DNA of 64,000 nucleotides from Hippea maritima DSM 10411 (GTDB lineage: Bacteria > Campylobacterota_A > Desulfurellia > Desulfurellales > Hippeaceae). Under the pieces are notes generated by a model, which saw only the letters and a program-made list of their open reading frames with translations, searched no databases and had not been told where the DNA came from. The stretch is from positions 1,623,001 to 1,687,000 of the forward strand of contig NC_015318.1 of NCBI RefSeq assembly GCF_000194135.1, in the 5' to 3' direction. Positions 51,062-59,762 of this stretch are shown here, in pieces (within the stretch, counting starts at the first letter, position 1; each line of letters opens with the position of its first letter). Both the position numbers and the translations under genes were made by a program.

Positions 51062-51964
51062 TTAAGCTACTTTCCTAAAAAATTTAACAGCTTTTTTAGT
51101 TTTATTGATATTGTTTTCTAACCATTCATTATACACCTCCATAGGTTTTTTATAATTTAGTGATTGATGAAATCTTTGATTATTATAAAAATTGATATAA
51201 TTTTTAATATCTTCTCTCAATTCGCTTATAGAGTTATATTCATTTAAATAAATTCTCTCAACTTTTGCACTTCTCCAAAATCTTTCAATAGCAATATTGT
51301 CAGTAGCTCTGCCTTTAGAATCCATTGATATTTCAATGCCGTTTTCTTTAAGTGTTTTCGTGTGTATATAGCTTGTATATTGACTGCCCTGGTCTGTATT
51401 GAAAATATCCGGTTTTGGATGTTTTTTTAATGCATTTTCCAATACATCCATTACAAAATCTGTATCCATTATATTTGATATTTTCCAAGATAAAATAGCT
51501 TTTGAATACCAATCAATCACTGCTGCAAGATAAACTGTTCCAAATTTAGTTTTTACATAGGTTATATCAGCAGACCATACCTTATTTGGTCTATCTATAT
51601 CCACTCCTTTTAATTTGTATGGATACTTTTTATCATTGCTGTTTGGTATTGTTGTAAACACAGGTTTAACTGCAAGTATCGCCTTTATTCCCATTTCTTT
51701 CCTGTATTTCGAAACAGTGTTTAATGATACTTGATATCCTTCTGACAATAATTGCTTCCATACTTTAACCTCTCCATATACACACATAAACTCATCTTCG
51801 CTTATCTCTTTTATTCTCTGTTTTATTTTTATCTTTTTTTCATTTACTTTTGCTTCATAATATTTGTAACTTCTGCTTATTCCAAGCAATTTATGCTTTC
51901 TGTAATCACTCAATTCTTCATTCTCATCAGCTTGGACTAATCTCCTTTTAGTCGATAAGTCCAA
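51062..51964 (-). CDS. IS3 transposase OrfB
   Basis: 300-residue rve/DDE integrase part: first Asp in WSADITYVKTKFGTVYLA, second in FNTDQGSQYTS, Glu in DNIAIERFWRSAKVERIY, followed by NFYNNQRFHQSLNYKKP, typical of IS3. Overlaps OrfA by 17 bases in another frame; in IS3 elements OrfAB fusion normally arises by programmed frameshifting. The TTG at 51964 is only the start of the open frame. Confidence 0.92.
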   Translation of the reverse strand: MDLSTKRRLVQADENEELSDYRKHKLLGISRSYKYYEAKVNEKKIKIKQRIKEISEDEFMCVYGEVKVWKQLLSEGYQVSLNTVSKYRKEMGIKAILAVKPVFTTIPNSNDKKYPYKLKGVDIDRPNKVWSADITYVKTKFGTVYLAAVIDWYSKAILSWKISNIMDTDFVMDVLENALKKHPKPDIFNTDQGSQYTSYIHTKTLKENGIEISMDSKGRATDNIAIERFWRSAKVERIYLNEYNSISELREDIKNYINFYNNQRFHQSLNYKKPMEVYNEWLENNINKTKKAVKFFRKVA

Positions 51965-52172
51965 GCTCTTTTATTTTATCTTTGTATTCTTTTACCGCTT
52001 TGCTCGGTTCCATTGCTATTTCTGCATTCGCTAAAAATTCTTTTTTCCATCTCTCTATATTCTTTGGAAGAATATTATTATCTTGTGCTATTTGATTTAA
52101 ACTTTTCTCGCCTTTCAATGCTTCTAAAACTACTTGAGTTTTAAACTCTGCACTGTATTTTTTCCTTGCCAT
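51948..52172 (-). CDS. IS3 OrfA (helix-turn-helix)
   Basis: 74 residues from ATG 52172 with GGGGG upstream. Contains a helix-turn-helix of the transposase-8 type (MARKKYSAEFKTQVVLEALK, SLNQIAQDNNILPKNIERWK). It binds the element ends and forms the N-terminus of the OrfAB transposase. Confidence 0.9.
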   Translation of the reverse strand: MARKKYSAEFKTQVVLEALKGEKSLNQIAQDNNILPKNIERWKKEFLANAEIAMEPSKAVKEYKDKIKELGLID

Positions 52173-52229
52173 CTCATACCCCCTTTCTTGCCATTTTATC
52201 ATATTTTTATTGTCGTTTTTCTTGGGGTA

Positions 52230-52430
52230 TTATAGTCTTGTAATTTTTAATTTTGAGACAATATCAAAAACATCCTTTTTTAAATATCCTAATTCTATTA
52301 ATTTCGAAAATATAAATAAATCAATTTCTTTCTGTTTCAAAGTTCCGAAAGATGGATTTAAATATAAATCAAACAATTCTTTTAAAACTTTTTTATTGAG
52401 TTCGTTGTTATTAAGATATCTATCTAACAT
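52230..52430 (-). pseudogene. N-terminal fragment of an unknown protein cut by IS3
   Basis: 66 residues (MLDRYLNNNELNKKVLKELF, then DLFIFSKLIELGYLKKDVFD), ending at the IS3 boundary. Overlaps the flippase stop by 11 bases, so it was the next gene in the operon. See the partner fragment at 50639-51000. Confidence 0.55.
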
Positions 52431-53694
52431 AAGACTTAACCTTTAAATAATATTTCAACAAAATCATTAATAAAATTACTTCACTTAAAACCAAGGCAAT
52501 ACTTGCTCCCATATCTTTAAATAAATACACTAAAATAAAAGATAATATAATATTACTAACTCCTGTAATAATAATAGCTCTGCTAAATTCCTTTTTATAT
52601 CCCATCGTTATAAGTCCTAAAACTCCAAAATAATAATTTAACCCTCCTATCAAAATTACTATACTCATTATTTTTAAATCCAAAATAATATTTTTTTGAT
52701 AACTTCCTTCTACTAGATAAACTATAAAAGAAGAAAAAATAAATGTTAAAAAAACCATCAAAAGATAAATTCCAATAATATATTTTAAATACTTATTAGT
52801 AAAATCAAAAAAATATTTTTTATTATGTGAGAATTTATTTGAAAAATATGGAAAAACAGTATTTCCTGCTATATTTTGTAATGTTTGAATAATTTTAATT
52901 ATCCTCTCTGCGATAGAATAATATCCAACATATAAATTATTTGATAAAAAGCCTAAAAGCAATGTATTGAAATTTCTATAAAAATTTCCGGCAAAATTAG
53001 CTACAAATATATGCCATCCATCAATGAAATATTTTTTAAGTATTTGTAAAGACTGAAATTTAAGTTTTATTTTAAAATCTTTCATAATGATATATAAAGC
53101 AATTATACCGGCTGCTATAAATCCTAATGAATTAATTAAAGGTACTTTCCAATAATCGCTCTCGTTATGAATAAATATAAATATAGCTATTGTAAATATA
53201 ACTTTTGCTAAAATATTTAAAAATGTTATATATTTCATCCTCTCTATTCCCTGAAAAAACCATTGAGGAAACATTACTTGACCTATTACCATACCAAATG
53301 TAAGTAAAAATACTACATAATGAACTTTAAATTTATTAAAACTAAAAACTAAAATTAATAATAATAAAAAAGAAACAATCATTAAAATAAATTTGATTAT
53401 CATAACACTGCTAAATATTTCATTAAGTTTTTCTTTATTGTCTCTATAAATAGAAACTTCTCTTGTGGCTGTAAGATTAAATCCATAATCAGTTAATATA
53501 TTAAAATAAGCAATTGTTGCCCCAGCAAATGCTAAAAGCCCGAATTTTTCCACTCCTAAAACTCTAACTAAATATGGAAATGTAATAAGAGGCAAAATAT
53601 AATTTGCCCCTTGTAAAATAGCTAATGATATAAAATTTGATAATAATCTTTTGTGTTCTTCTTTTTGAAATTTTTGTTTTATTTTTTTTATCAT
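52420..53694 (-). CDS. polysaccharide flippase (Wzx-like)
   Basis: 424 residues with about 12 membrane helices and the family start NFISLAILQGANYILPLITF, PYLVRVLGVEKFGLLAFAGA. Belongs to the MOP superfamily (Polysacc_synt). Moves lipid-linked repeat units across the inner membrane. Together with the polymerase-like protein this defines a Wzx/Wzy-type pathway. A 51-base AT-rich gap separates it from rfbB. Confidence 0.9.
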   Translation of the reverse strand: MIKKIKQKFQKEEHKRLLSNFISLAILQGANYILPLITFPYLVRVLGVEKFGLLAFAGATIAYFNILTDYGFNLTATREVSIYRDNKEKLNEIFSSVMIIKFILMIVSFLLLLILVFSFNKFKVHYVVFLLTFGMVIGQVMFPQWFFQGIERMKYITFLNILAKVIFTIAIFIFIHNESDYWKVPLINSLGFIAAGIIALYIIMKDFKIKLKFQSLQILKKYFIDGWHIFVANFAGNFYRNFNTLLLGFLSNNLYVGYYSIAERIIKIIQTLQNIAGNTVFPYFSNKFSHNKKYFFDFTNKYLKYIIGIYLLMVFLTFIFSSFIVYLVEGSYQKNIILDLKIMSIVILIGGLNYYFGVLGLITMGYKKEFSRAIIITGVSNIILSFILVYLFKDMGASIALVLSEVILLMILLKYYLKVKSYVR

Positions 53695-53745
53695 CGCTTA
53701 AATATTTCTCCTAATACCACAAATTCAATTTTAAATATTAAATTA

Positions 53746-54825
53746 TTATTCATTATACTTTTCTAAATACCACTTTATAGTTTTAACAATACCACTTTCA
53801 AAATTCTCATCCGCTCTCCATCCAAGCTCATTTTCTATTTTACTTGCATCAATTGCATATCTTCTATCGTGTCCTGGACGATCAGATACAAAAGTTATTA
53901 AATCTTTATATGAAGTTAATTGGTTATTTGTTATTTGTGTATTAGTACTTATCGGATATAGTTCATCTAAAATTTCACATATTTTATTTGCTATATATAT
54001 ATTTGTTCTCTCATTTCTTCCACCAATATTATATGTCTCTCCCGCTTTTCCTTTGTGATATGCTAAATCTATTCCTTTACAATGATCTAAAACATAAAGC
54101 CAATCTCTGATATTTTTACCATCTCCATATATTGGAATTGGATTTCCAGCAAGTGCATTTCTAATAATTGTAGGAATTAACTTTTCATCATGCTGTTTTG
54201 GTCCATAGTTATTTGAACAGTTTGTAATAACAGTATTCATCCCATATGTGTGATGATAGCTTCTTACTATCATATCTGAGCTTGCTTTACTTGCTGAGTA
54301 TGGTGAATTTGGTGCATAAGGTGTCTCTTCTGTAAATAAGATATTAGAATCATCCGGCAATGTCCCATATACTTCATCAGTTGATATATGATGAAATCGT
54401 GAGTCTTTATATTCATCTTTATATTTAAAAGGAGCTTCCATCCAATAATTTTTTGCTACATCTATAAGAGTATATGTTCCATTTACATTTGTTTCTACAA
54501 ATACTCCTGGATTTTTTATTGAATTATCTACATGACTCTCAGCTGCAAAATGAATAACTCCTCTTATATCATACTCTTTAAAAATATATTCAACAAGTTC
54601 TTTATTGCAGATATTTCCTTTTATAAATTTATATCTTGGATGATTTTCTACCTCTTGTAAATTTTCCAAATCTCCTGCATAAGTTAGCACATCTAAATTT
54701 ATTATATTATACTCTTGATACTTTTCTAAGAAATACGGAATAAAATTACTCCCTATAAATCCTGCTCCGCCGGTAATTAAAATAGTTTTGAGTTTTGAGT
54801 TTTGAGTTTTGAATTTATTTGACAT
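53746..54825 (-). CDS. rfbB: dTDP-glucose 4,6-dehydratase
   Basis: 359 residues, extended [50 protein letters not shown], and the Y-x3-K in PYSASKASSDMIVRSYHHTY. Makes dTDP-4-keto-6-deoxyglucose. Residues 4-14 (KFKTQNSKLKT) come from a short tandem DNA repeat at about 54785-54810 and are not part of the family N-terminus, which normally starts at KTILITGG. The start overlaps the four-helix-bundle gene by 11 bases. Confidence 0.94.
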   Translation of the reverse strand: MSNKFKTQNSKLKTILITGGAGFIGSNFIPYFLEKYQEYNIINLDVLTYAGDLENLQEVENHPRYKFIKGNICNKELVEYIFKEYDIRGVIHFAAESHVDNSIKNPGVFVETNVNGTYTLIDVAKNYWMEAPFKYKDEYKDSRFHHISTDEVYGTLPDDSNILFTEETPYAPNSPYSASKASSDMIVRSYHHTYGMNTVITNCSNNYGPKQHDEKLIPTIIRNALAGNPIPIYGDGKNIRDWLYVLDHCKGIDLAYHKGKAGETYNIGGRNERTNIYIANKICEILDELYPISTNTQITNNQLTSYKDLITFVSDRPGHDRRYAIDASKIENELGWRADENFESGIVKTIKWYLEKYNE

Positions 54826-55195
54826 TTTGTTCCTTTTTAAGGTTTTCTTGGGATGTTTTTACAATAGAAGTTAATATTTTTATAATTTCCTCAATATCAT
54901 TTTGTAATGTAATAACATGATTTTCTGTTTTTGAAAGATAATCCGTTGCAATTAATAAATTGATCCAATATTTTGTTTCTCTTGCTTCTTTATTTGCTAT
55001 TGCCATTTTTGAAATAAAATCTTTTTTACTTTGTGCTGATATTGCTTCATTGACATTTGATCCAATTGAAGTTCCACAACGAAGTAATTGTTTAGATATA
55101 GTATATTCTTTATAATTACTACACAAAAAATTATAAAGTTTTGCAATTCTAACTGCAAAATCAAAACTTTTTTTGTATATAGTATTTTCATTCAT
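54815..55195 (-). CDS. four-helix-bundle protein (23S rRNA IVS-type)
   Basis: 126 residues of the four-helix bundle family first noticed in intervening sequences of 23S rRNA genes: KSFDFAVRIAKLYNFLCSNY, LLRCGTSIGSNVNEAISAQS, KEARETKYWINLLIATDYL. The R-S/C-G-x-S-I-x-x-N-x-x-E motif is diagnostic. Function unknown; members bind nucleic acid only by speculation. Here it is coupled between rfbD and rfbB within a sugar operon, with 3 bases to rfbD. Confidence 0.88.
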   Translation of the reverse strand: MNENTIYKKSFDFAVRIAKLYNFLCSNYKEYTISKQLLRCGTSIGSNVNEAISAQSKKDFISKMAIANKEARETKYWINLLIATDYLSKTENHVITLQNDIEEIIKILTSIVKTSQENLKKEQNVK

Positions 55196-55198
55196 AAC

Positions 55199-56077
55199 TC
55201 ATACCTCAAAACTCAACATTTTTTTTAAACTTTCTCTCCAATAAGGAATTTCAATATTAAATTCTTTTTTTATTTTGTTTTTATTAAGCACTGAGTAATA
55301 AGGTCTTTTTGCCGGTGTAGGATAATCTTTTGTTTCAATTGGATTTATTTTTATATCAATACTCTTTATATCAAATATAGCCTTTGCAAAATCATACCAA
55401 CTGCATATACCTTCGTTGCTAAAATGAAAAATTTCTGCTTTAAAATTATTTAATTTTTCATAATTTTTATCAATTATTTCTAAAATAGCTTTTGCTAAAT
55501 CTCTTGCATAAGTAGGAGTTCCTACCTGGTCAAATACTACATTAAGTTCACTTCTGTCTTTTAATCTCAGCATTGTTTTTACAAAATTGTGTCCAAAAGT
55601 ACTATAAACCCAAGATGTTCTTATTATAATACCTCTTGCACCACTATTTATAAAAGCCTCTTCACCTTTTAATTTTGTAAGTCCATAAATTCCCTGAGGA
55701 TTTGTTTTATAATCCTCTTTATATGGTTTATAATTTTTTCCATCAAATACATAATCAGTAGAAATATGTATTAAAGTAATATCATTTTCTTTTGAAATAT
55801 TAGCTAAATATTTAACTGCTTGATGATTAATCAAATCAGAAAGTTCTTTTTCCTCTTCTGCTTTATCTACTGCTGTGTATGCAGCACAGTTAATAATTAA
55901 ATCAATATCTTTTTCTTTTACAAATTTTTCAATTTCTTCTTTTTTCGTAATATCAAGTTTATCTTTATCAGTAAAGAAAAATGTTAAATGTTTGATGTTA
56001 GATGTTAAATTGTTTTTTACTAAATATTTTATTTCACTACCTAATTGACCATTTGCTCCAGTTACTAAAACATTCAT
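55199..56077 (-). CDS. rfbD: dTDP-4-dehydrorhamnose reductase
   Basis: 292 residues, SDR: VLVTGANGQLGSEIKYLVKN, NCAAYTAVDKAEEE, HISTDYVFDGKNYKPYKE and GIYGLTKLKGEEAF (Y-x3-K). Final step to dTDP-L-rhamnose. Residues about 24-33 (LTSNIKHLTF) are encoded by a degenerate tandem repeat at 55978-56014 inserted between the first helix and second strand. Overlaps rfbC by 4 bases. Confidence 0.94.
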   Translation of the reverse strand: MNVLVTGANGQLGSEIKYLVKNNLTSNIKHLTFFFTDKDKLDITKKEEIEKFVKEKDIDLIINCAAYTAVDKAEEEKELSDLINHQAVKYLANISKENDITLIHISTDYVFDGKNYKPYKEDYKTNPQGIYGLTKLKGEEAFINSGARGIIIRTSWVYSTFGHNFVKTMLRLKDRSELNVVFDQVGTPTYARDLAKAILEIIDKNYEKLNNFKAEIFHFSNEGICSWYDFAKAIFDIKSIDIKINPIETKDYPTPAKRPYYSVLNKNKIKKEFNIEIPYWRESLKKMLSFEV

Positions 56078-56649
56078 TGAACATCCTCGTATAAATCAAC
56101 ATATTCAAAAATTTCAGCATCTTTAAGTAAAGGAGCGTTTTTATCTTTTTCTGATACAAGTATTTTATCTTTTGGAAAATTCCAATTAATATTAATATCA
56201 GGATCATCAAATCTTATATTTCTGTCATATTCAGGTGCATAATAATTATCTACTTTATAAGTAAAGATAGCTTCATCACTTGTAACTAAAAATCCATGAG
56301 CAAATCCTCTTGGTATAAAAAGCTGTTTTTTATTATCTTCACTAAGCTCTACTGCTACATATTTTCCAAATGTAGATGAGCCTTTTCTTATATCTACAGC
56401 TACATCTATTACACTTCCTTTTATTACTCTTACTAATTTACTTTGTGCAAATGGAGGTAACTGATAATGAAGTCCTCTTAAAACACCTCTTTTACTTTTA
56501 GACTCATTGTCTTGAATAAAATTTATTTTCCTAACATTTTTTTCAAATATATCTTGCCTAAAAGTTTCCATAAAATAACCTCTATTATCTCCAAAAACTT
56601 TTAGCTCTATTATTACAACATCAGGAATTTTGGTTTTTATAATTTTCAT
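56074..56649 (-). CDS. rfbC: dTDP-4-dehydrorhamnose 3,5-epimerase
   Basis: 191 residues, RmlC cupin. [40 protein letters not shown] (with the catalytic His) and [20 protein letters not shown] are all present. Epimerises C3 and C5 of the 4-keto sugar. Overlaps rfbA by 4 bases. Confidence 0.95.
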   Translation of the reverse strand: MKIIKTKIPDVVIIELKVFGDNRGYFMETFRQDIFEKNVRKINFIQDNESKSKRGVLRGLHYQLPPFAQSKLVRVIKGSVIDVAVDIRKGSSTFGKYVAVELSEDNKKQLFIPRGFAHGFLVTSDEAIFTYKVDNYYAPEYDRNIRFDDPDININWNFPKDKILVSEKDKNAPLLKDAEIFEYVDLYEDVQ

Positions 56650-57530
56650 TTTTTGCCTTCTTTTGCAATTTTTAAAAGATATTGTCCATATCCAGTTTTT
56701 TTAAGAGGTGTTGCTAACTCTTTTAATTTTTCCTTATCTATCCAACCATTTAAATATGCTATCTCTTCAATACAGCCAACTTTAAGGCCTGTTCTTTTTT
56801 CTATAGCTCTTATAAAATCACTTGCATCAAGTAAACTATCATGTGTCCCTGTATCAAACCATGCATATCCTCTACCAAGCAATTCTACTTTTAATCTATC
56901 TTCTTTTAAATACATCTCATTTATAGATGTAATTTCAAGCTCTCCTCTATCACTTGGTTTTACTTTATGAGCTTTTTTTATAACATCATTTGGATAAAAA
57001 TAAAGCCCTACCACTGCATAATTACTTTTTGGATTTTTTGGTTTTTCTTCTATTGAAATAACCTTCCCGTTTTCATCAAACTCTACTACTCCATATCTTT
57101 CAGGGTCATTTACATAATACCCAAAAACTGTTGCTTTATTTTCATTTTTAATATTTTCTACCGCATTTTTTAAAACTTCAGTAAGTCCATGTCCAAAAAA
57201 TACATTGTCTCCTAATACTAAACATACATCATCATTACCTATAAACTCTTCTCCAATGATAAACGCTTCCGCAAGTCCCCTTGGCTCATTTTGTATTTTA
57301 TACTCTATATTCAGTTCTATTTGGCTTCCATCTCCAAAAAGCATTTTATAATTATCAATATACTCCGGATTTGAAATAATTAAAATATCTTTTATTCCGC
57401 TTAACATCAATACACTTAATGGATAATAAATCATAGGCTTGTCATAAAGTGGCAGTAACTGTTTTGAAATTCCTTTTGTAATCGGATATAACCTTGTTCC
57501 ACTTCCCCCTGCTAATATTATTCCTTTCAT
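56646..57530 (-). CDS. rfbA: glucose-1-phosphate thymidylyltransferase
   Basis: 294 residues. [56 protein letters not shown] and [18 protein letters not shown] are the standard RmlA blocks. Joins dTTP and glucose 1-phosphate to dTDP-glucose, the first rhamnose step; normally feedback-inhibited by dTDP-rhamnose. Follows the ugd remnant without a gap. Confidence 0.96.
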   Translation of the reverse strand: MKGIILAGGSGTRLYPITKGISKQLLPLYDKPMIYYPLSVLMLSGIKDILIISNPEYIDNYKMLFGDGSQIELNIEYKIQNEPRGLAEAFIIGEEFIGNDDVCLVLGDNVFFGHGLTEVLKNAVENIKNENKATVFGYYVNDPERYGVVEFDENGKVISIEEKPKNPKSNYAVVGLYFYPNDVIKKAHKVKPSDRGELEITSINEMYLKEDRLKVELLGRGYAWFDTGTHDSLLDASDFIRAIEKRTGLKVGCIEEIAYLNGWIDKEKLKELATPLKKTGYGQYLLKIAKEGKK

Positions 57531-58033
57531 CTAATCCCTCTCATAAATATCTCTGCTATAAACTTTATCTTTAAATTTCTCTAAATCTTTTTCCATCCTG
57601 TTAGCTAAAATTATATCACATTTTTCAAGTTCGTTTAAATCATTTGTCACTTTAATTCCATCTATTTCTTTTTCAATTGCAGCTGGTTCGTAAATTATCA
57701 TTTCCACAAAAGGTTTTAACATTTCCATAATATCAAATATTGCACTACTTCTGAAATTATCACTTCCGGCTTTCATAATAAGTCTATAAATTCCTACTTT
57801 TTTAGGGTTTTTGTCAAGTATCTGTTTTGCAATGTGTTCTTTTCTAAGTACATTTGATTCAACAATTGCTTCCATTAATTTTTGAGGAATATTGTCTATT
57901 GTATAATTTGCTAAAAGCTGCTTAGTATCTTTTGGAAGACAGTATCCTCCATAGCCAAAGCTTGGGTTATTATAATGCATCCCTATTCTTGGATCTAAAC
58001 ATACACCTTCTATTATTTCTTTAGCAATAGGTC
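57531..58033 (-). pseudogene. ugd: UDP-glucose 6-dehydrogenase, 5'-truncated
   Basis: The minus-strand frame is open from the junction with the RAYT unit (about 58033; [20 protein letters not shown]) to a stop at 57531, about 165 codons. The segment [20 protein letters not shown] contains the catalytic cysteine of UDP-glucose/GDP-mannose dehydrogenases, and the C-terminal domain is complete. The NAD-binding N-terminal ~220 residues are missing. ATG 57978-57980 is internal. The intact enzyme would make UDP-glucuronate. Confidence 0.88.
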
Positions 58034-58036
58034 ACA

Positions 58037-59078
58037 GGGGTCGCATCTCAACATTTGACATTCATTTCCTCTCCATCTCTTTTGTCGTTTTTTCTACCAT
58101 TCCTTGGGTTATTTTATCTTTTCTCATTTCTTTTTCAAATCTTTTTACAGTTTGAGATACAGCAGAATAATCGATATTAAACAGTTCACCAATTTCTTTC
58201 AATGATAAAGGTGTGTATTTTTTTAGAAGATATAGGGTTAATTTTCGGTAAATATTGCCTTTGATTTTTTTAAAGATTATGTTTTGTTTTATATTAAACT
58301 GAGTTGATACAGCATTAATCACACGTTCTTTTGGTAGTAAGTTTTCACCTTTTATATGACTTATTTCCCTGTTTGAACTCAATTTGGATATCTTCTCTTT
58401 TATCTTTTCTATAAATTTTTCACTACCTAAAGCTAAATTCTTATAACTTTTTTCAAGGGGATTTTTAAGATCTGCATTCTCTATAACATACTTCATATAT
58501 TGTTTTTGAGCCTGTTCTTCATTATCTGAAAAATTGCTTAATATAAATGACACATCAAGTCTTTTTACGAGAGGGCTTTTTTTGCCGATATAATCTAAGA
58601 AACTTGAAAAATGATAGTTATCCGGATCATCAACCATACCAGCTCTTGCAGGATTTAGATGAATGTAGGCTGATAAAACTAATGCATAGCTATCCGCATC
58701 AACAACAATGGATTTATATCTACCCTGAAATATAGAGCCTACAAGTTTATATTTTGCCCTAAACCAGTTGGCATAAGATGTATTGAGATAATGCATGCCC
58801 TCTGAGATGTTTGCAGATGGCGTTTTTATAAACAGATGATAGTGGTTATCCATAAGGCAGTAGGCGTAACATACAAAAGAGTATTTTTCAAAGGTTTCAT
58901 TCATTTTGTCTATAAAGACATATTTATCCTTATCAGAATAAAAGATATTTTCTCTTCTAATGCCTCTTGCGGTTATATGGTAGAATGCATTCTCAAAAGA
59001 AATTCTCAAAGGTCGTGCTATAACAGAGGGCAAAGTATCATAAGATTGAGTGAATGTCAAATGTTGAGATTTGACCCC
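58037..59078 (-). mobile_element. RAYT transposase unit with 28-bp inverted repeats
   Basis: 58037-58064 and the reverse complement of 59051-59078 agree at 26 of 28 positions, starting GGGGTC and sharing ATCTCAACATTTGACATTCA. The transposase ORF starts and stops inside these repeats, so the repeat-gene-repeat unit is compact. Placed between the broken ugd gene and an IS21 remnant. Confidence 0.85.
58062..59060 (-). CDS. REP-associated tyrosine transposase (RAYT, Y1 type)
   Basis: 332 residues. N-terminal Y1 HUH domain: FYHITARGIRRENIFYSDKD, the HUH motif in YCLMDNHYHLFIKTP, and the catalytic tyrosine region MHYLNTSYANWFRAKY. A long C-terminal extension ends in a DnaA-like helix-turn-helix (LSLKEIGELFNIDYSAVSQT). 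The start is uncertain: TTG 59060 lies in the inverted repeat and TTG 59033 is closer to the usual ARPLRI start. RAYTs cleave single-stranded hairpin DNA. Confidence 0.88.
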   Translation of the reverse strand: MTFTQSYDTLPSVIARPLRISFENAFYHITARGIRRENIFYSDKDKYVFIDKMNETFEKYSFVCYAYCLMDNHYHLFIKTPSANISEGMHYLNTSYANWFRAKYKLVGSIFQGRYKSIVVDADSYALVLSAYIHLNPARAGMVDDPDNYHFSSFLDYIGKKSPLVKRLDVSFILSNFSDNEEQAQKQYMKYVIENADLKNPLEKSYKNLALGSEKFIEKIKEKISKLSSNREISHIKGENLLPKERVINAVSTQFNIKQNIIFKKIKGNIYRKLTLYLLKKYTPLSLKEIGELFNIDYSAVSQTVKRFEKEMRKDKITQGMVEKTTKEMERK

Positions 59079-59091
59079 CTATATTCTTTTT

Positions 59092-59230
59092 TGCCGTATG
59101 GGCCAAGATGATGGGTGATGAGATTATGACAACAGCTATGCTTGATAGATTACTACACCATGCCCATATTTTTACACTTGATGGTGAATCTTACAGACTA
59201 TCAAATAGAAAGGAGGTTGGAACCATCTGA
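59092..59230 (+). pseudogene. IstB C-terminal fragment of a third IS21 type
   Basis: Frame reading WAKMMGDEIMTTAMLDRLLH, then HAHIFTLDGESYRLSNRKEV and a TGA at 59228-59230. This is the last 45 or so residues of an IstB ATPase, too short for the Walker motifs and different from types I and II. The rest is lost at the RAYT junction. Confidence 0.75.
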
Positions 59231-59275
59231 ATGTGTGGGGATTCTATTTTCCAAAGGGGTGTGAATTCTGTTTTC
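59231..59275 (+). repeat. right-end remnant of the third IS21 type
   Basis: GTGTGGGGATTCT and GGGGTGTGAATTCT resemble IS21 terminal repeats and follow the istB fragment directly; the type I IS21 begins at 59276. Confidence 0.5.
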
Positions 59276-59390
59276 TGCTAAAGCTACAATAAACTCCCCA
59301 CCAAAAGGGCTTATAAATTCCCCACCCTTTTGGTAGCATGCCCTAATCTTTTTAAAAGATGGAGGGTAAATAAAATTGTTGGGGGTTTGT

Positions 59391-59762
59391 ATGTATTACT
59401 CGGTAAAAGCACTACTGAGTATTGGGAAAAATGTCTCACAGATTGCAAGAGAGCTAAAGATTGACAGGAAAACAGTCAGAAAGATTAAGAAAAAGGTAGA
59501 AAACGGAGAGATTAAGACACCCACCATCAAAAGGAAAAGCATCCTTGATCCATACAAGGATGAAATCATTGAGTATTTAAAAAGTGGTCTCTCCGCTGTT
59601 TTAATCCACCAGAAGTTAAAAGAAAAGCATAGTCTAAATGTAAGCTATAGCTCTGTGAAACGCTACATCAGGAAGCTAAAGCCAGGTGAGCCCTTCATCC
59701 CCTTAATAAGCCCACCTGGCCAAGAAGCCCAAGTAGATTTCGGCTATGCCGGTTATTTCTAA
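59391..59762 (+). CDS. istA: IS21 IstA, N-terminal part (ORF A)
   Basis: 123 residues. Matches copy 1 at VENGEIKTPTIK but copy 2 at DEIIEYL. Ends at the same three stop codons in a row. Helix-turn-helix and first catalytic Asp present. Confidence 0.85.
   Translation: MYYSVKALLSIGKNVSQIARELKIDRKTVRKIKKKVENGEIKTPTIKRKSILDPYKDEIIEYLKSGLSAVLIHQKLKEKHSLNVSYSSVKRYIRKLKPGEPFIPLISPPGQEAQVDFGYAGYF

Larger units (their letters stand above)
51003..52229 (-). mobile_element. IS3-family element
   Basis: About 1227 bp with terminal inverted repeats starting TACCCCAA on both sides (51003 and, reversed, 52229); ten further positions match inside. Carries orfA and orfB on the minus strand. A TTAT occurs just outside both ends (50997-51000 and 52230-52233) and may be the target duplication if the left end is taken two bases further out. 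It splits an unknown gene of the polysaccharide operon. Confidence 0.85.

Noticed and set aside
52201-52446. Plus-strand ORF across the IS3 end
   Set aside because: Antisense to the unknown gene fragment and IS3 terminus; no support.
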